Counted from the stretch's first letter, positions 37,905 to 45,503 are shown. The stretch is 64,000 bases of DNA from JBEVJK01 sp040510195 (GCA_040510195.1 JBEVJK010000136.1:1-64000); one strand, 5' to 3'. Numbers and translations are program-made. Notes: generated by a model not told the origin, from the letters alone.

Positions 37905-38804
37905 ATGCATTTCGTGGCGGTGCTGAACCGGGATGGCGGTACGCTGAAGAGCACCGACTTGGACGCACTCGCCCAGCGGATGCGCAAGACCCTGGAGGAT
38001 GCCGGGCACAGCCTCGACGTGCACGTGGTCGAAGGCGAAGGCGTCCTGCCTGCCCTGGAAAAGGCGGCGGCCTCGCGAAAGGCGGACGTGGTGCTCGCCG
38101 GTGGCGGCGACGGCACGATCTCCGCCGCCGCGGCCTGCCTCAAGGGCAAGAAGAAGGCGCTCGCCGTGCTGCCGGCCGGCACCATGAACCTGTTCGCCCG
38201 CGGCCTCGGGATCCCGCTGTCGCTCGATACCGCCGTCGCCGCCTTCGCCGAAGGAAAAATCCGCAAGGTCGACATGGCCAGCGCCAACGACCGGCCGTTC
38301 GTCCATCAGTTCTCGGTGGGCATGCACGCCAAGATGGTGCATCTGCGAGAGCGGATGGAGTTCGGCACGCGCTGGGGCAAGATCCGCGCGACCCTCCGTG
38401 CCGCCTACATGACGCTGCGCAACCCCACCACGATGAAGGTGGAGCTCAAAATCGGCGCGACAGAGGTGCTCGCGCGCACAACAGGCATCGGCGTAAGCAA
38501 CAATTTGTTCGGCGAGGGTCACCTGCCCTATGCGGACCACCCTGACGCGGGGACGCTGGGAATCTACGTGACCGTGGCCAGGCAGCCGCGGGAGCTCGTG
38601 CGCTATTTCTGGCAGCTGGCGCGGGGTCGCTGGCAAGAAAACGATCAGGTCGAGATCCACGAGGCAGAGAAGGTCGTGCTGACCGTCCTGTCACCCAAAA
38701 GGCGGCGGCGCTGCGTCATCGACGGCGAACTGCTGCCGCTCGACCGGCAGACCACGGTGATCATCCATCCGAAAGCGCTCAACGTGCTGGTCCCCAAAAG
38801 CTAG
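37905..38804 (+). CDS. Diacylglycerol/lipid kinase family protein
   Basis: The 299-residue protein has a DAGK catalytic domain: VVLAGGGDGTISAAAA (66-71 is the nucleotide loop), VLPAGTMNLFARGLGIP and a C-terminal beta domain (VIDGELLPLDRQTTVIIHP). These match the YegS/DagK/sphingosine kinase superfamily, in which GGGDGT and the PAGTxN motif bind ATP. The lipid substrate is unknown. ATG 37905 follows GGGAGG. Upstream codons in this frame are noncoding and contain the two divergent stress promoters. Confidence 0.92.
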   Translation: MHFVAVLNRDGGTLKSTDLDALAQRMRKTLEDAGHSLDVHVVEGEGVLPALEKAAASRKADVVLAGGGDGTISAAAACLKGKKKALAVLPAGTMNLFARGLGIPLSLDTAVAAFAEGKIRKVDMASANDRPFVHQFSVGMHAKMVHLRERMEFGTRWGKIRATLRAAYMTLRNPTTMKVELKIGATEVLARTTGIGVSNNLFGEGHLPYADHPDAGTLGIYVTVARQPRELVRYFWQLARGRWQENDQVEIHEAEKVVLTVLSPKRRRRCVIDGELLPLDRQTTVIIHPKALNVLVPKS

Positions 38805-38809
38805 GCCAC

Positions 38810-39004
38810 TCACCCGGCGGGGCGCTCGGGCGCCGGCTGCGTCTGCTCGGGCTGGCCGGGGTTGGTCGGCTCGGTGGCCTCGCCGAACCCTTCGGCGATC
38901 ACCCAGGCGACTGCTGCAAGGATGAGCGCGGCGACCAGGATGTAGAGCACATGCTTGCCCGATCGCCCCTGCTTGGCATCCTGCTGGCTGATCTGCTTCG
39001 GCAT
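38810..39004 (-). CDS. Small single-pass membrane protein
   Basis: The 64-residue product has a basic N terminus (MPKQISQQDAKQGRSGKH), one membrane helix (VLYILVAALILAAVAWVIAE) and a Pro/Glu/Gln-rich periplasmic tail. No family name is recognised. It follows the DUF883 and holin-like genes on the same strand, 72 bases after the latter. A poor promoter match (GGAAC-N17-CATT) is present upstream. Confidence 0.65.
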   Translation of the reverse strand: MPKQISQQDAKQGRSGKHVLYILVAALILAAVAWVIAEGFGEATEPTNPGQPEQTQPAPERPAG

Positions 39005-39076
39005 CGTCTCACTCCGGGTCGCGAGCCCGGCGCGGGCTCTGGAGGGAGAATGCGCGCCCCCGGACCGCGGTTCCGC

Positions 39077-39532
39077 TCAGCGGCGGCGACGCGGCAGATC
39101 CGGCGGCGGACCGCGCCTCAGGAAGCGGTAGAGCGCATAGGCGCCGACGGCGATCGCCGGCGCGACGACGGCCGCCGCGCCGGCCTTGCCGCGCAGGACC
39201 GAGGGGAGCACGGCCAGCGCCGCGGCAGTGCCGATGGTGGTCATCTCGGTGGAGCGCTTGCGTTCCAGCTCGCGAAGACGGCTGGCCTCACCGACCCGAT
39301 GGGCGATCACGACGATCACCGCGACCAGGATGAAGGCGCCGGCAAAGACGAGCGCGGCGACGATCGGCCCCCAGGCGTCCGCAGCGGCGATGTAGCCGGC
39401 GCCGACGAGAAAGCCGATACCGACCAGCGCAAACACTGCAGCCACGCCATAGGCCACCGCGGCCCGGCGCATGCGGCGGACGGCGTAGAGCGTCTCACCG
39501 GATGCGAAGGCGGCGAGCAGCGATGCGAGCAT
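39077..39532 (-). CDS. Membrane protein, phage-holin-3-6-like
   Basis: The 151-residue protein has two close membrane helices (AAVAYGVAAVFALVGIGFLV and VAALVFAGAFILVAVIVVIA), then a charged helical stretch (HRVGEASRLRELERKRSTEM), another hydrophobic segment and a basic end. This resembles the holin-like superfamily III often placed beside DUF883 (ElaB/YqjD) genes, as here (10 bases apart). It is a chromosomal stress-associated membrane protein, not evidence of a phage. Confidence 0.7.
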   Translation of the reverse strand: MLASLLAAFASGETLYAVRRMRRAAVAYGVAAVFALVGIGFLVGAGYIAAADAWGPIVAALVFAGAFILVAVIVVIAHRVGEASRLRELERKRSTEMTTIGTAAALAVLPSVLRGKAGAAAVVAPAIAVGAYALYRFLRRGPPPDLPRRRR

Positions 39533-39542
39533 AGGCCGGGGC

Positions 39543-39881
39543 CTAGCGGCGCATCAGGAGGGCAAACAGGAACCCGACCCCGGCAGCGATGGCCAGAGCC
39601 GTCATCGGCTTCTCGCGCACGCTTTCCATCACCTGCTGCTCGATGTCGCGGGCATTGGCGCGCATCGCCTCGAGCGTCGCCTCGCCTTCCGCACGCAGGC
39701 GGTCGGCGCCTTCCATGGCGGCCCGGCGCGCCGCGCCGTAGGAGTGTTCGCCGGTCGAGGTAAGCTGTTTCGCCAGCTTGGCGATGTCGTCCTTCAGCTG
39801 CTGGACGTCGGCTTCCAGATCGCGGGTCGTGTCGCGGACGCCGTTTTCGGGCGTGGCAGTCTTGATCGGCGCAGTGGCCAT
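39543..39881 (-). CDS. DUF883 (ElaB/YqjD-like) ribosome- and membrane-associated protein
   Basis: The 112-residue protein has a long amphipathic helical stretch (VQQLKDDIAKLAKQLTSTGE), a second helix, the conserved VREKPMTALAIAAGVGFLFA membrane anchor and terminal RR. E. coli YqjD and ElaB bind ribosomes and the inner membrane in stationary phase, and a similar role is assumed. ATG 39881 follows GAGGAG. It leads a likely operon with the holin-like gene and lies behind a general-stress promoter. Confidence 0.92.
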   Translation of the reverse strand: MATAPIKTATPENGVRDTTRDLEADVQQLKDDIAKLAKQLTSTGEHSYGAARRAAMEGADRLRAEGEATLEAMRANARDIEQQVMESVREKPMTALAIAAGVGFLFALLMRR

Positions 39882-39930
39882 GGCTGGGAACTCCTCATTC
39901 GTTCGATCGGGAAACGTGGCGACTGGGAAA

Positions 39931-39956
39931 AACGTGCGACGGGGACCCCCGGTTCC
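39931..39956 (-). promoter_or_regulatory. EcfG-type promoter before the DUF883 operon
   Basis: On the minus strand GGAAC (39956-39952), 17 bases, CGTT (39934-39931), 50 bases before the DUF883 start. Confidence 0.8.
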
Positions 39957-40014
39957 ACGGCAATCTGACGCTGCCGCCGCCTGGAGATCAAGCGGAATCG
40001 CCGGCCGCCTCAAT

Positions 40015-40836
40015 CTAGACCAGCGGCCGCTGGCCTTCCGCGAGACCCTCCCAGCCAGACAGCGCAAGCAGCCCGTCGAAGTCGGTGACGCTGCAGCCGC
40101 GTTCGAGCCAGCGCACGAGCCGTCGCTCGACCAGCTTGCGGATCGTCTTGTTGGTGTGGACGAGCGACAGGCCCAGCGTGTCGGCGATGTGCATCTGGGT
40201 GATCGGCAGCTCGACCGCATCCTTCTCGCCGAGCCCTACCGACATGGCGCGGGCGGCCAGGAAGGCGATGAGATAGGCGGCGCGCTCGAGTGCCGTGCGG
40301 CGGCCGACGCTCAACAGGTTTTCGTCCAGCATCTGCTCTTCGCGCGCCGCCAGCCAGGTGATGTCGAAGGCGAGCCCGGGATAATTGCGATAGAGGTCGG
40401 GCAGGCGGCTGCGCTCGAAGGTGCAAAGCAGCATCGCCGAAAGCGCCTCGACCGAGTGTGCGATCTCGCCCATGAGGCTGGCCTGCAGCCCCACCAGGTC
40501 GCCGGGGAAGATGTAGTTGAGGATCTGGCGGCGGCCGTCGGTCAGCAGCTTGTAGCGGAAGCCGAGGCCGAACAGCACCGTGTAGAGATGCGGATTGAGC
40601 GAGCCCTCGGATAGAATGGTCTCGCCGCGTTCCACCTCAACCTCGCCACGTTTGAACGTGCTGACGAAGGCCAGTTCCTCCGGCTCGAACGGCCGGAAGG
40701 CATCGAGCGGCCGCAACGGGCATATCTGGCAGGGGTAGCGGCGCGTCGTGCGCTGGCCGTCTCGTTCGGTCAAACGTTTCCCTCTTTCTTCGTTGGCAAA
40801 ACGATAGAACAAGCCGCGGACGTGTGCGAGAAACAT
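40015..40836 (-). CDS. Crp/Fnr-family transcriptional regulator with N-terminal CxxC
   Basis: The 273-residue regulator has a cyclic-nucleotide-binding-like fold (about 45-170) and a winged helix (MHIADTLGLSLVHTNKTIRK). It has an N-terminal extension of about 35 residues ending C36-x-x-C39 (YPCQICPLR). A third cysteine, C138 (AMLLCTFERSRLPDL), sits where FNR has its internal cluster ligand. The extra N-terminal Cys of FNR is missing. The arrangement is compatible with an iron-sulfur or redox sensor, but a cluster cannot be claimed. GGAG precedes ATG 40836. It is divergent from the response regulator at 40943. Confidence 0.92.
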   Translation of the reverse strand: MFLAHVRGLFYRFANEERGKRLTERDGQRTTRRYPCQICPLRPLDAFRPFEPEELAFVSTFKRGEVEVERGETILSEGSLNPHLYTVLFGLGFRYKLLTDGRRQILNYIFPGDLVGLQASLMGEIAHSVEALSAMLLCTFERSRLPDLYRNYPGLAFDITWLAAREEQMLDENLLSVGRRTALERAAYLIAFLAARAMSVGLGEKDAVELPITQMHIADTLGLSLVHTNKTIRKLVERRLVRWLERGCSVTDFDGLLALSGWEGLAEGQRPLV

Positions 40837-40942
40837 TCACGGCTCCAAGAGCGATGTCTTTTTTAAATGACAGTGGCGGTCCGCGGATGACATGGCGCAG
40901 GATGTCGGCGATTGTCTCGCTTCGTTCCACTCGGAGATGCTC

Positions 40943-41353
40943 GTGTCCCAGCCGCTCGCCGGCCTACGCGTCCTCATTCTGGAGGACGAATTCCTGATCG
41001 CCATGGATGTCGAGCAACTGTGCCGCGACAACGGCGCTGCCGACGTGATCATCCTGCGCAGGCTCGAGGACTATCAGCCGCCGGTCGATGGGGGGTTCGA
41101 CGTCGCCATCGTGGACGTAATGCTCGACGGCACGCCCACACTCGACTTCGCGCGGGAGTTGCAGGATCGAGGAACGCCCTTCGTGTTCGCTTCAGGCTAT
41201 ACGGACAGCGAGGAAATCCGGCGCGCCTTTCCCGAGGTGTCGCTGATCGGCAAGCCATATGCCGGCGACGACCTCATCGCGGCGGTCGCGCTGGCGGCCG
41301 GGCGGTCGGGACAGACGGATTGGTTAGACGTCAGGCGACCGCCGAGCCCATGA
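40943..41353 (+). CDS. Single-domain response regulator of the FATGUY type
   Basis: The 136-residue stand-alone receiver has no output domain. It carries the acidic pair in LILEDEFLIAMD, phosphoacceptor in VAIVDVML and the signature PFVFASGY, followed by GKPYAGDDL. Receivers with the related PFxFATGYG signature form a family linked to PhyR signalling in other Alphaproteobacteria (SdrG, MrrA). GTG 40943 was chosen because GGAG lies 6 bases before it. Earlier starts at 40892 or 40937 have poor ribosome-binding sites. Its last 23 bases overlap the end of the convergent ecfG gene. Confidence 0.85.
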   Translation: MSQPLAGLRVLILEDEFLIAMDVEQLCRDNGAADVIILRRLEDYQPPVDGGFDVAIVDVMLDGTPTLDFARELQDRGTPFVFASGYTDSEEIRRAFPEVSLIGKPYAGDDLIAAVALAAGRSGQTDWLDVRRPPSP

Positions 41354-41879
41354 CCTGGGTGGCGATGGCGTCGGGACCGAAATCCGCTTCCCCAGAGATC
41401 TTGAGGATTTCCTGCAAACGGGTGCGGGCGCGGCTGACGCGGCTCTTGATGGTGCCGACGGCACACTGGCAGATCTCTGCGGCTTCCTCGTAGGAGAAGC
41501 CCGAGGCGCCGATCAAAATGATCGCCTCGCGCTGATCCTCCGGCAACTGCTCCAGCGCTGCCCGGAAGTCCTCGAGGTCGAGCAGGCCGTGCTGGCTGGG
41601 GTGCACTGCGAGGCGGGCGGTCATGACGCCGTCGGAATCCTGCACCTCGCGGCCCCTTTTTCGCATCTGCGAATAGAACTCGTTGCGAAGGATGGTGAAC
41701 AACCACGCCTTGAGATTGGTGCCGGGCTGAAAGCTGGACTGCTTGTCCCAGGCCTTGACCAGCGTCTCCTGCACGAGGTCGTCGGCCTTGTCGGCGTTCT
41801 GGGCGAGCGACACCGCGAAGGCGCGAAGGCTGGGGATCGCCCCCAGGAGGTCCGTCTTGAACCCCGGAGAACTCGTCAT
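41331..41879 (-). CDS. ecfG: General stress ECF sigma factor EcfG
   Basis: This is a 182-residue extracytoplasmic-function sigma factor of the ECF15/EcfG group. Region 2 reads AFAVSLAQNADKADDLVQET and region 4 reads ALEQLPEDQREAIILIGASG, then the helix-turn-helix ending VGTIKSRVSRARTRL. It lies 6 bases after nepR on the same strand, the standard arrangement. NepR is expected to hold it inactive until phosphorylated PhyR binds NepR. The nepR-ecfG promoter itself matches the EcfG consensus, suggesting autoregulation. Confidence 0.95.
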   Translation of the reverse strand: MTSSPGFKTDLLGAIPSLRAFAVSLAQNADKADDLVQETLVKAWDKQSSFQPGTNLKAWLFTILRNEFYSQMRKRGREVQDSDGVMTARLAVHPSQHGLLDLEDFRAALEQLPEDQREAIILIGASGFSYEEAAEICQCAVGTIKSRVSRARTRLQEILKISGEADFGPDAIATQVMGSAVA

Positions 41880-41885
41880 CGGCGA

Positions 41886-42080
41886 TCAGTCCTTCTTGGT
41901 CTGCTCTAGCTGGCTCAGCAACTGCTCGAAGCGGTCCGGCACCTCGTCCGACACCAATTCGTCATAATACTGCTTCAGCTTGCGTCCGATCTCGCTGTTC
42001 GCCCCCAGGAGCTCCGCAGAAGAGGTCGGCCTGGGTTTGGCGCCGGGGGCGCCGGGGGTGTCCTTGATCATCCTGTACAT
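41886..42080 (-). CDS. nepR: Anti-sigma factor NepR
   Basis: NepR is the small anti-sigma factor of the general stress response. With ATG 42080 the product has 64 residues, close to the family norm. The C-terminal conserved part LGANSEIGRKLKQYYDELVS, followed by EVPDRFEQLL, contains the two helices that bind EcfG or PhyR, with the typical IG-KL---Y--- and VPDRF--LL signature. Starts at 42128 (80 residues) or 42071 are also possible, and none has a strong ribosome-binding site. It is divergent from phyR and upstream of ecfG. Confidence 0.9.
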   Translation of the reverse strand: MYRMIKDTPGAPGAKPRPTSSAELLGANSEIGRKLKQYYDELVSDEVPDRFEQLLSQLEQTKKD

Positions 42081-42171
42081 TCGCCCTGACTGTCTCCAGA
42101 AGACATCTGCGCTTTCGTTAGGGTGCATTCAAGGGCGGACGGGCAGCACAGTCACCCGAACGTCCGGCCAA

Positions 42172-42196
42172 AACGCCGCATCTCGGGAAACGTTCC
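42172..42196 (-). promoter_or_regulatory. EcfG-type promoter for nepR-ecfG
   Basis: On the minus strand GGAAC (42196-42192), 16 bases, CGTT (42175-42172). It is back-to-back with the phyR promoter at 42206. Confidence 0.85.
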
Positions 42197-42205
42197 GGCC
42201 GGAAC

Positions 42206-42230
42206 GGAACTTTTTCTTCGCGTGTGCGTT
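42206..42230 (+). promoter_or_regulatory. EcfG-type promoter for phyR
   Basis: GGAAC (42206-42210), 16 bases, CGTT (42227-42230), 41 bases before the phyR start. A second GGAAC at 42201-42205 lies directly in front. Confidence 0.85.
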
Positions 42231-42271
42231 CCCGGTCCCAGTTCACGACGTCACCGAGGGAGACGCCCAAT

Positions 42272-43066
42272 ATGAGTCTGTCCGCAAAAATCGCCCCCCA
42301 TCTGCCGTTCCTGCGCCGCTTCGCCCGCGCCGTGTCCGGCTCGCAAGCCAGCGGCGACGCGCTCGTTGCCGCCATGCTCGAGGCGATCATCGAGGATGTC
42401 AGCATCTTTCCCGAAGCGTCCAACGAGCGCATCGCGCTTTATAGGATCTTTGCCAAGCTGTTCACGTCCATCTCCATCAGGGTGCCGCAGGAGGCTCCCA
42501 CCTCGGCCTGGGAGCAACGGGCCGCGGCAAACCTCTCCTCGCTGGCGCCGCGTCCGCGACAGGCCTTCCTGCTGGTCGCCGTGGAGGGGTTTACGGAAGA
42601 GGACGCAGCCGAAATCCTCGACGTGAGCGAGGACGAGTTCGCGACCCTGCTCCGTCAGGCCAGCAACGAGATCTCGCGCCAGGTGGCGACCGACATCCTC
42701 ATCATCGAGGACGAGCCGCTGATCGCCATGGACATAGAGGAGATGGTCGAAAGCCTCGGTCATCGCGTGGTCGGCACGGCGCGCACCCATGAAGAGGCGA
42801 CGGCGCTGTTCGCCAAGCACAGCCCCAAAATGGTGCTGGCCGACATCCAACTCGCCGACGGCAGCTCCGGCATCGACGCCGTCAACGAGATTCTCGCCTC
42901 GACCCCGGTGCCGGTGATCTTCATCACGGCCTTCCCGGAGCGGCTGCTGACCGGCGAGCGGCCGGAGCCCGCCTTCCTGGTGACGAAGCCTTTCAACCCC
43001 GACATGGTCAAGGCGCTGATCAGCCAGGCGCTGTTCTTCGACCGGCAGGCCAAGGCGGCCGCCTGA
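42272..43066 (+). CDS. phyR: General stress response regulator PhyR (sigma-like domain plus receiver)
   Basis: PhyR is the anti-anti-sigma factor. On phosphorylation its EcfG-like N-terminal domain binds NepR and frees EcfG. It has 264 residues. The sigma-like domain (1-135) contains LPFLRRFARAVSGSQASGD and APRPRQAFLLVAVEGFTEED, lacking a functional DNA-binding region. The receiver (140-260) has IIEDEPLIAMDI, phosphoacceptor D191 in VLADIQLADGSSG, and K in LVTKPFNPDM. ATG 42272 follows GAGGGAGA. It is divergent from nepR-ecfG in the canonical arrangement. Confidence 0.96.
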   Translation: MSLSAKIAPHLPFLRRFARAVSGSQASGDALVAAMLEAIIEDVSIFPEASNERIALYRIFAKLFTSISIRVPQEAPTSAWEQRAAANLSSLAPRPRQAFLLVAVEGFTEEDAAEILDVSEDEFATLLRQASNEISRQVATDILIIEDEPLIAMDIEEMVESLGHRVVGTARTHEEATALFAKHSPKMVLADIQLADGSSGIDAVNEILASTPVPVIFITAFPERLLTGERPEPAFLVTKPFNPDMVKALISQALFFDRQAKAAA

Positions 43067-43106
43067 GATTTTCCCCCGGGCCGTCCGCAGGACGTGCTCG
43101 GGCAAC

Positions 43107-43131
43107 GGAACCAAGTTCGGGGTCCAACGTT
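43107..43131 (+). promoter_or_regulatory. EcfG-type promoter before the DUF1328 gene
   Basis: GGAAC (43107-43111), 16 bases, CGTT (43128-43131) with a T run after it, 30 bases before the start codon at 43162. Confidence 0.8.
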
Positions 43132-43161
43132 TTTTGATCAAGCCATTAAAGGAGTTAGGCC

Positions 43162-43329
43162 ATGCTTTACTGGGCTCTCGTGTTCCTCGTCGTTGCGATC
43201 ATTGCGGGCGCGCTCGGGTTCGGCGGCATCGCCGGTACGTCGGCCGGCATCGCTCAGATCCTGTTCTTCATCTTCCTGGCGTTCCTCGTGATCTCGCTGC
43301 TCGCAGGACTGTTCAGGCGGGCCCGCTGA
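43162..43329 (+). CDS. DUF1328 small membrane protein (YtjA-like)
   Basis: The 55-residue protein consists almost only of two membrane helices: MLYWALVFLVVAIIAGALGF and QILFFIFLAFLVISLLAGLF, separated by GGIAGTSAGIA and ending RRAR. This is the DUF1328 signature. AAAGGAG precedes ATG 43162. A general-stress promoter lies upstream and a hairpin downstream, so it is a single-gene unit. Function is unknown. Homologues are often stress-induced. Confidence 0.93.
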   Translation: MLYWALVFLVVAIIAGALGFGGIAGTSAGIAQILFFIFLAFLVISLLAGLFRRAR

Positions 43330-43346
43330 CGGCCTGACCAACGACC

Positions 43347-43377
43347 CTGAAAACCGATCCCCTCAAGCGGTTTTCAG
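43347..43377 (+). terminator. Hairpin after the DUF1328 gene
   Basis: A 10-bp perfect stem CTGAAAACCG/CGGTTTTCAG with an 11-base loop. There is no T run after it, so it may be a terminator or an mRNA-stabilising stem. Confidence 0.6.
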
Positions 43378-43542
43378 CCTCCGCCGGGCCGTGTTCGAAA
43401 CGACACGTGTCCGGCGGAACTTCTTAAAGGCCCGTTCGCTTCGCGAGCTGCCTCGCCCAGGTAGCGACCCGTCAGACATGCTCTGGGGACGCCTTTGAAA
43501 ACCCCTAACGACCCGAAAGGAACCAGCGGAGAAGGTGCCGAG

Positions 43543-44538
43543 ATGACCGTTCACGTTGCCGCCATGGATGGAGATGCGGGGTACAGCCTTCTCAAGGCCC
43601 TGCGCCACACGGGCGTCACCGTGCTCTACCAGGATTCCGACTTGAAGGTCGTCTGGGCCCACAACCTTCCCGCCGCCTGGTCGGGCGAGGATGTCGCCGG
43701 CCTCACCGATGCGGATTTCCTGCCGCGCGAGGCCGCCGAGCGGATGGCAGCCGCCAAGCTCACAGTGCTGTCTTCGGGTCGCAAGCAAACGTTGGAGATC
43801 CGCGTATCGGCCCAGGATGGCGTGCGCTGGTTCGACGTCTGGATCGACGCCGATCGCGGCAGCGACGGGGACGGCACCAGGGGCCTTATCACCACCGCCG
43901 TCGAGACGACGGAGCAGAAGCGGCGCGAGCAGACGTTGCGGGCCCTGTTGCGCGAGGTGAGCCATAGGTCGAAGAACCTGCTCGCGATCATCCAGAGCGT
44001 GGCGACGCAAACGGGGCGCTACACGGACACGCTGGATGGCTTTCTCGAGCGTTTCCGTGGCCGACTCCAGTCGCTCGCTTCGTCGCAAGACTTGGTGACG
44101 ATGTCCAATTGGCGTGGCGCCGACCTGCGTGAGCTGGTCATGGGACAAGTCGGCCGCTACTCGGCCGACCCGGGACGGGCGGTCCGGATTTCGGGCGCCA
44201 ATCCTTATCTGAACCCCAACGCGGCCTTGCATATCGGCTTGGCGCTGCATGAGCTGGCGATCAATTCGATGACGTTTGGGGCGCTATCGAAGCCGGACGG
44301 CGTCGTCGATATCTCGGCCTCCCTGCAGACGCCCGATGCGCCGCCGGCGGGATTGGTCCTCGACTGGTCGGAGTCGATCGAGCCGCAGCCGGACATTTCG
44401 CCGGAGAAGCGGTTCGGCAGCGTCGCCCTGGAGCGGGTCGTGCCGGCTGCGCTCAACGGCAAGGGCCAATTCCGGGTGGGACGGGACAAGATCAGCTACA
44501 CGCTGCTCGTCCCGCACGGCAATTTCGCCATCGACTGA
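43543..44538 (+). CDS. HWE-family histidine kinase with a PAS domain
   Basis: This is a 331-residue soluble sensor kinase. A PAS domain (about 15-125) is followed by the HWE kinase core with phosphoacceptor His at about 141 in REVSHRSKNLLAIIQSVA, the RLQSLASSQDLV segment and an ATPase domain with HELAINSMTFGAL. HWE/HisKA_2 kinases are the usual PhyR phosphodonors, and this one lies next to phyR. ATG 43543 is chosen for its GGAGAAGG site. An upstream TTG at 43495 is possible. No EcfG-type promoter with the right spacing was seen. Confidence 0.92.
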   Translation: MTVHVAAMDGDAGYSLLKALRHTGVTVLYQDSDLKVVWAHNLPAAWSGEDVAGLTDADFLPREAAERMAAAKLTVLSSGRKQTLEIRVSAQDGVRWFDVWIDADRGSDGDGTRGLITTAVETTEQKRREQTLRALLREVSHRSKNLLAIIQSVATQTGRYTDTLDGFLERFRGRLQSLASSQDLVTMSNWRGADLRELVMGQVGRYSADPGRAVRISGANPYLNPNAALHIGLALHELAINSMTFGALSKPDGVVDISASLQTPDAPPAGLVLDWSESIEPQPDISPEKRFGSVALERVVPAALNGKGQFRVGRDKISYTLLVPHGNFAID

Positions 44539-44564
44539 GAGAGTCACCGACAGGGTGAAAAAGA

Positions 44565-44586
44565 AAGCCGGCCTTGCGGCCGGCTT
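44565..44586. terminator. Terminator-like hairpin after the HWE kinase
   Basis: A 9-bp perfect stem AAGCCGGCC/GGCCGGCTT with loop TTGC. The T run is better on the minus strand, but the only gene ending here is on the plus strand. About 180 bases without a recognised feature follow before the promoter at 44768. Confidence 0.65.
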
Positions 44587-44767
44587 GTTGCGGATGTCGA
44601 AGACGGAGGGGACGTCTCGTCGTCATCCGCCGGGAGCCGCATGGGGTGGGGTGGGGGTTGGGCGGCGGCTTCCGATTATGAAGCCGAAACGCCTTGGCCG
44701 CCGATTGGTTCCCTTCGCTTCGGAAAAAAACGCCGGACCTGCGAATTCGTTCGACCGGCGCGGAAAC

Positions 44768-44793
44768 GGAACCGGATCGGCGATTCATCCGTT
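44768..44793 (+). promoter_or_regulatory. EcfG-type promoter before a small hypothetical gene
   Basis: GGAAC (44768-44772), 17 bases, CGTT (44790-44793). It lies 22 bases before the start at 44816. Confidence 0.75.
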
Positions 44794-44815
44794 TGGGGGC
44801 GAAGGATTTCATCTC

Positions 44816-45142
44816 ATGGAACACATCGCCGCATTGTTGCTCATCGTAGGGTGCTCGAACGACCTTTCGAGCTGCGTGGAGCTTCCCGCCCCCGTCCCCG
44901 TCTTCGAGGCGTTCGAGGAGTGCGAGGACGAATTGGCGGTCGGGCTGAGGACGTTTGCCGGCAAGCACCCGCGTGTGGTAGCTCGCTGCATCGCGGTGGA
45001 CCCCGCGATGGAAGAGGAGGACGCCGAACTCACCTGGGACGTCACGCCTGACGGGACCCTCGTCGCCTCGATCGGCACACCCGACGTGATGGTGGCGGAA
45101 AGCCCGGAGGCGACGGAGAACGGTCACGAATCGCAACAGTAA
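44816..45142 (+). CDS. Small hypothetical protein, possibly exported
   Basis: The 108-residue product begins MEHIAALLLIVGCSNDLSSC, a short hydrophobic stretch ending in a cysteine that looks like a weak lipobox or signal. It then has ELPAPVPVFEAFEECEDELA and an acidic remainder. The N terminus lacks the usual Lys/Arg, so export is uncertain. ATG 44816 follows GAAGGA, and the general-stress promoter upstream supports the start. I do not recognise a family. Confidence 0.7.
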   Translation: MEHIAALLLIVGCSNDLSSCVELPAPVPVFEAFEECEDELAVGLRTFAGKHPRVVARCIAVDPAMEEEDAELTWDVTPDGTLVASIGTPDVMVAESPEATENGHESQQ

Positions 45143-45220
45143 TTTGCTTGATCGGAGCAAATGCCTTCCGGCATGATGACTGGCGGTAGGGACATATCCA
45201 CCATTGAGGAGAGCAAAATT

Positions 45221-45472
45221 ATGAGGAAGATGATTATCGCGCTTGCCGCGGCAGGGGCTCTGGCGGGATGCACGACGCCAGAGAAGACGGCGACCGTCGG
45301 CGCACTCGGTGGCGCGGCGATCGGCGGCATCGCAGGCGGCAACCTCGAAGGCGCGGCGATCGGCGCTGCGGCAGGTGCGGTGGGCGGCTACCTCCTGGGC
45401 CGGGTGGCAGAGCGCCCCGGCTATTGCCGTTATCGCGACCAGTACGGTCGGGTCTATACGGCGCGCTGCTGA
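45221..45472 (+). CDS. Small glycine-zipper lipoprotein
   Basis: The 83-residue protein begins MRKMIIALAAAGALAGCTTP, with lipobox LAGC, so it is a predicted lipoprotein anchored at Cys17. It is followed by an alternating Gly/Ala stretch (VGALGGAAIGGIAGGNLEGA then AIGAAAGAVGGYLLG) characteristic of glycine-zipper or SlyB-like envelope proteins, and a short Tyr/Arg/Cys end. ATG 45221 has GAGGAG before it. The promoter is not evident. Confidence 0.88.
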   Translation: MRKMIIALAAAGALAGCTTPEKTATVGALGGAAIGGIAGGNLEGAAIGAAAGAVGGYLLGRVAERPGYCRYRDQYGRVYTARC

Positions 45473-45503
45473 CGCTCTGTCAGCTGTCGACAGTTTGCAA
45501 GCG

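Noticed and set aside
39048..39073. GGAAC-N17-CATT on the minus strand before the small gene at 38810
   Set aside because: The -10 element deviates from CGTT. It is kept only as a weak possibility in the gene entry.
39077..39532. Holin-like protein as a sign of a prophage
   Set aside because: No other phage gene is nearby. The gene is paired with a DUF883 gene and fits a conserved stress-linked membrane protein.
43416..43436. GGAAC followed by CGTT upstream of the HWE kinase
   Set aside because: The spacer is 12 bases, not 16-17, so it is not a credible EcfG promoter.
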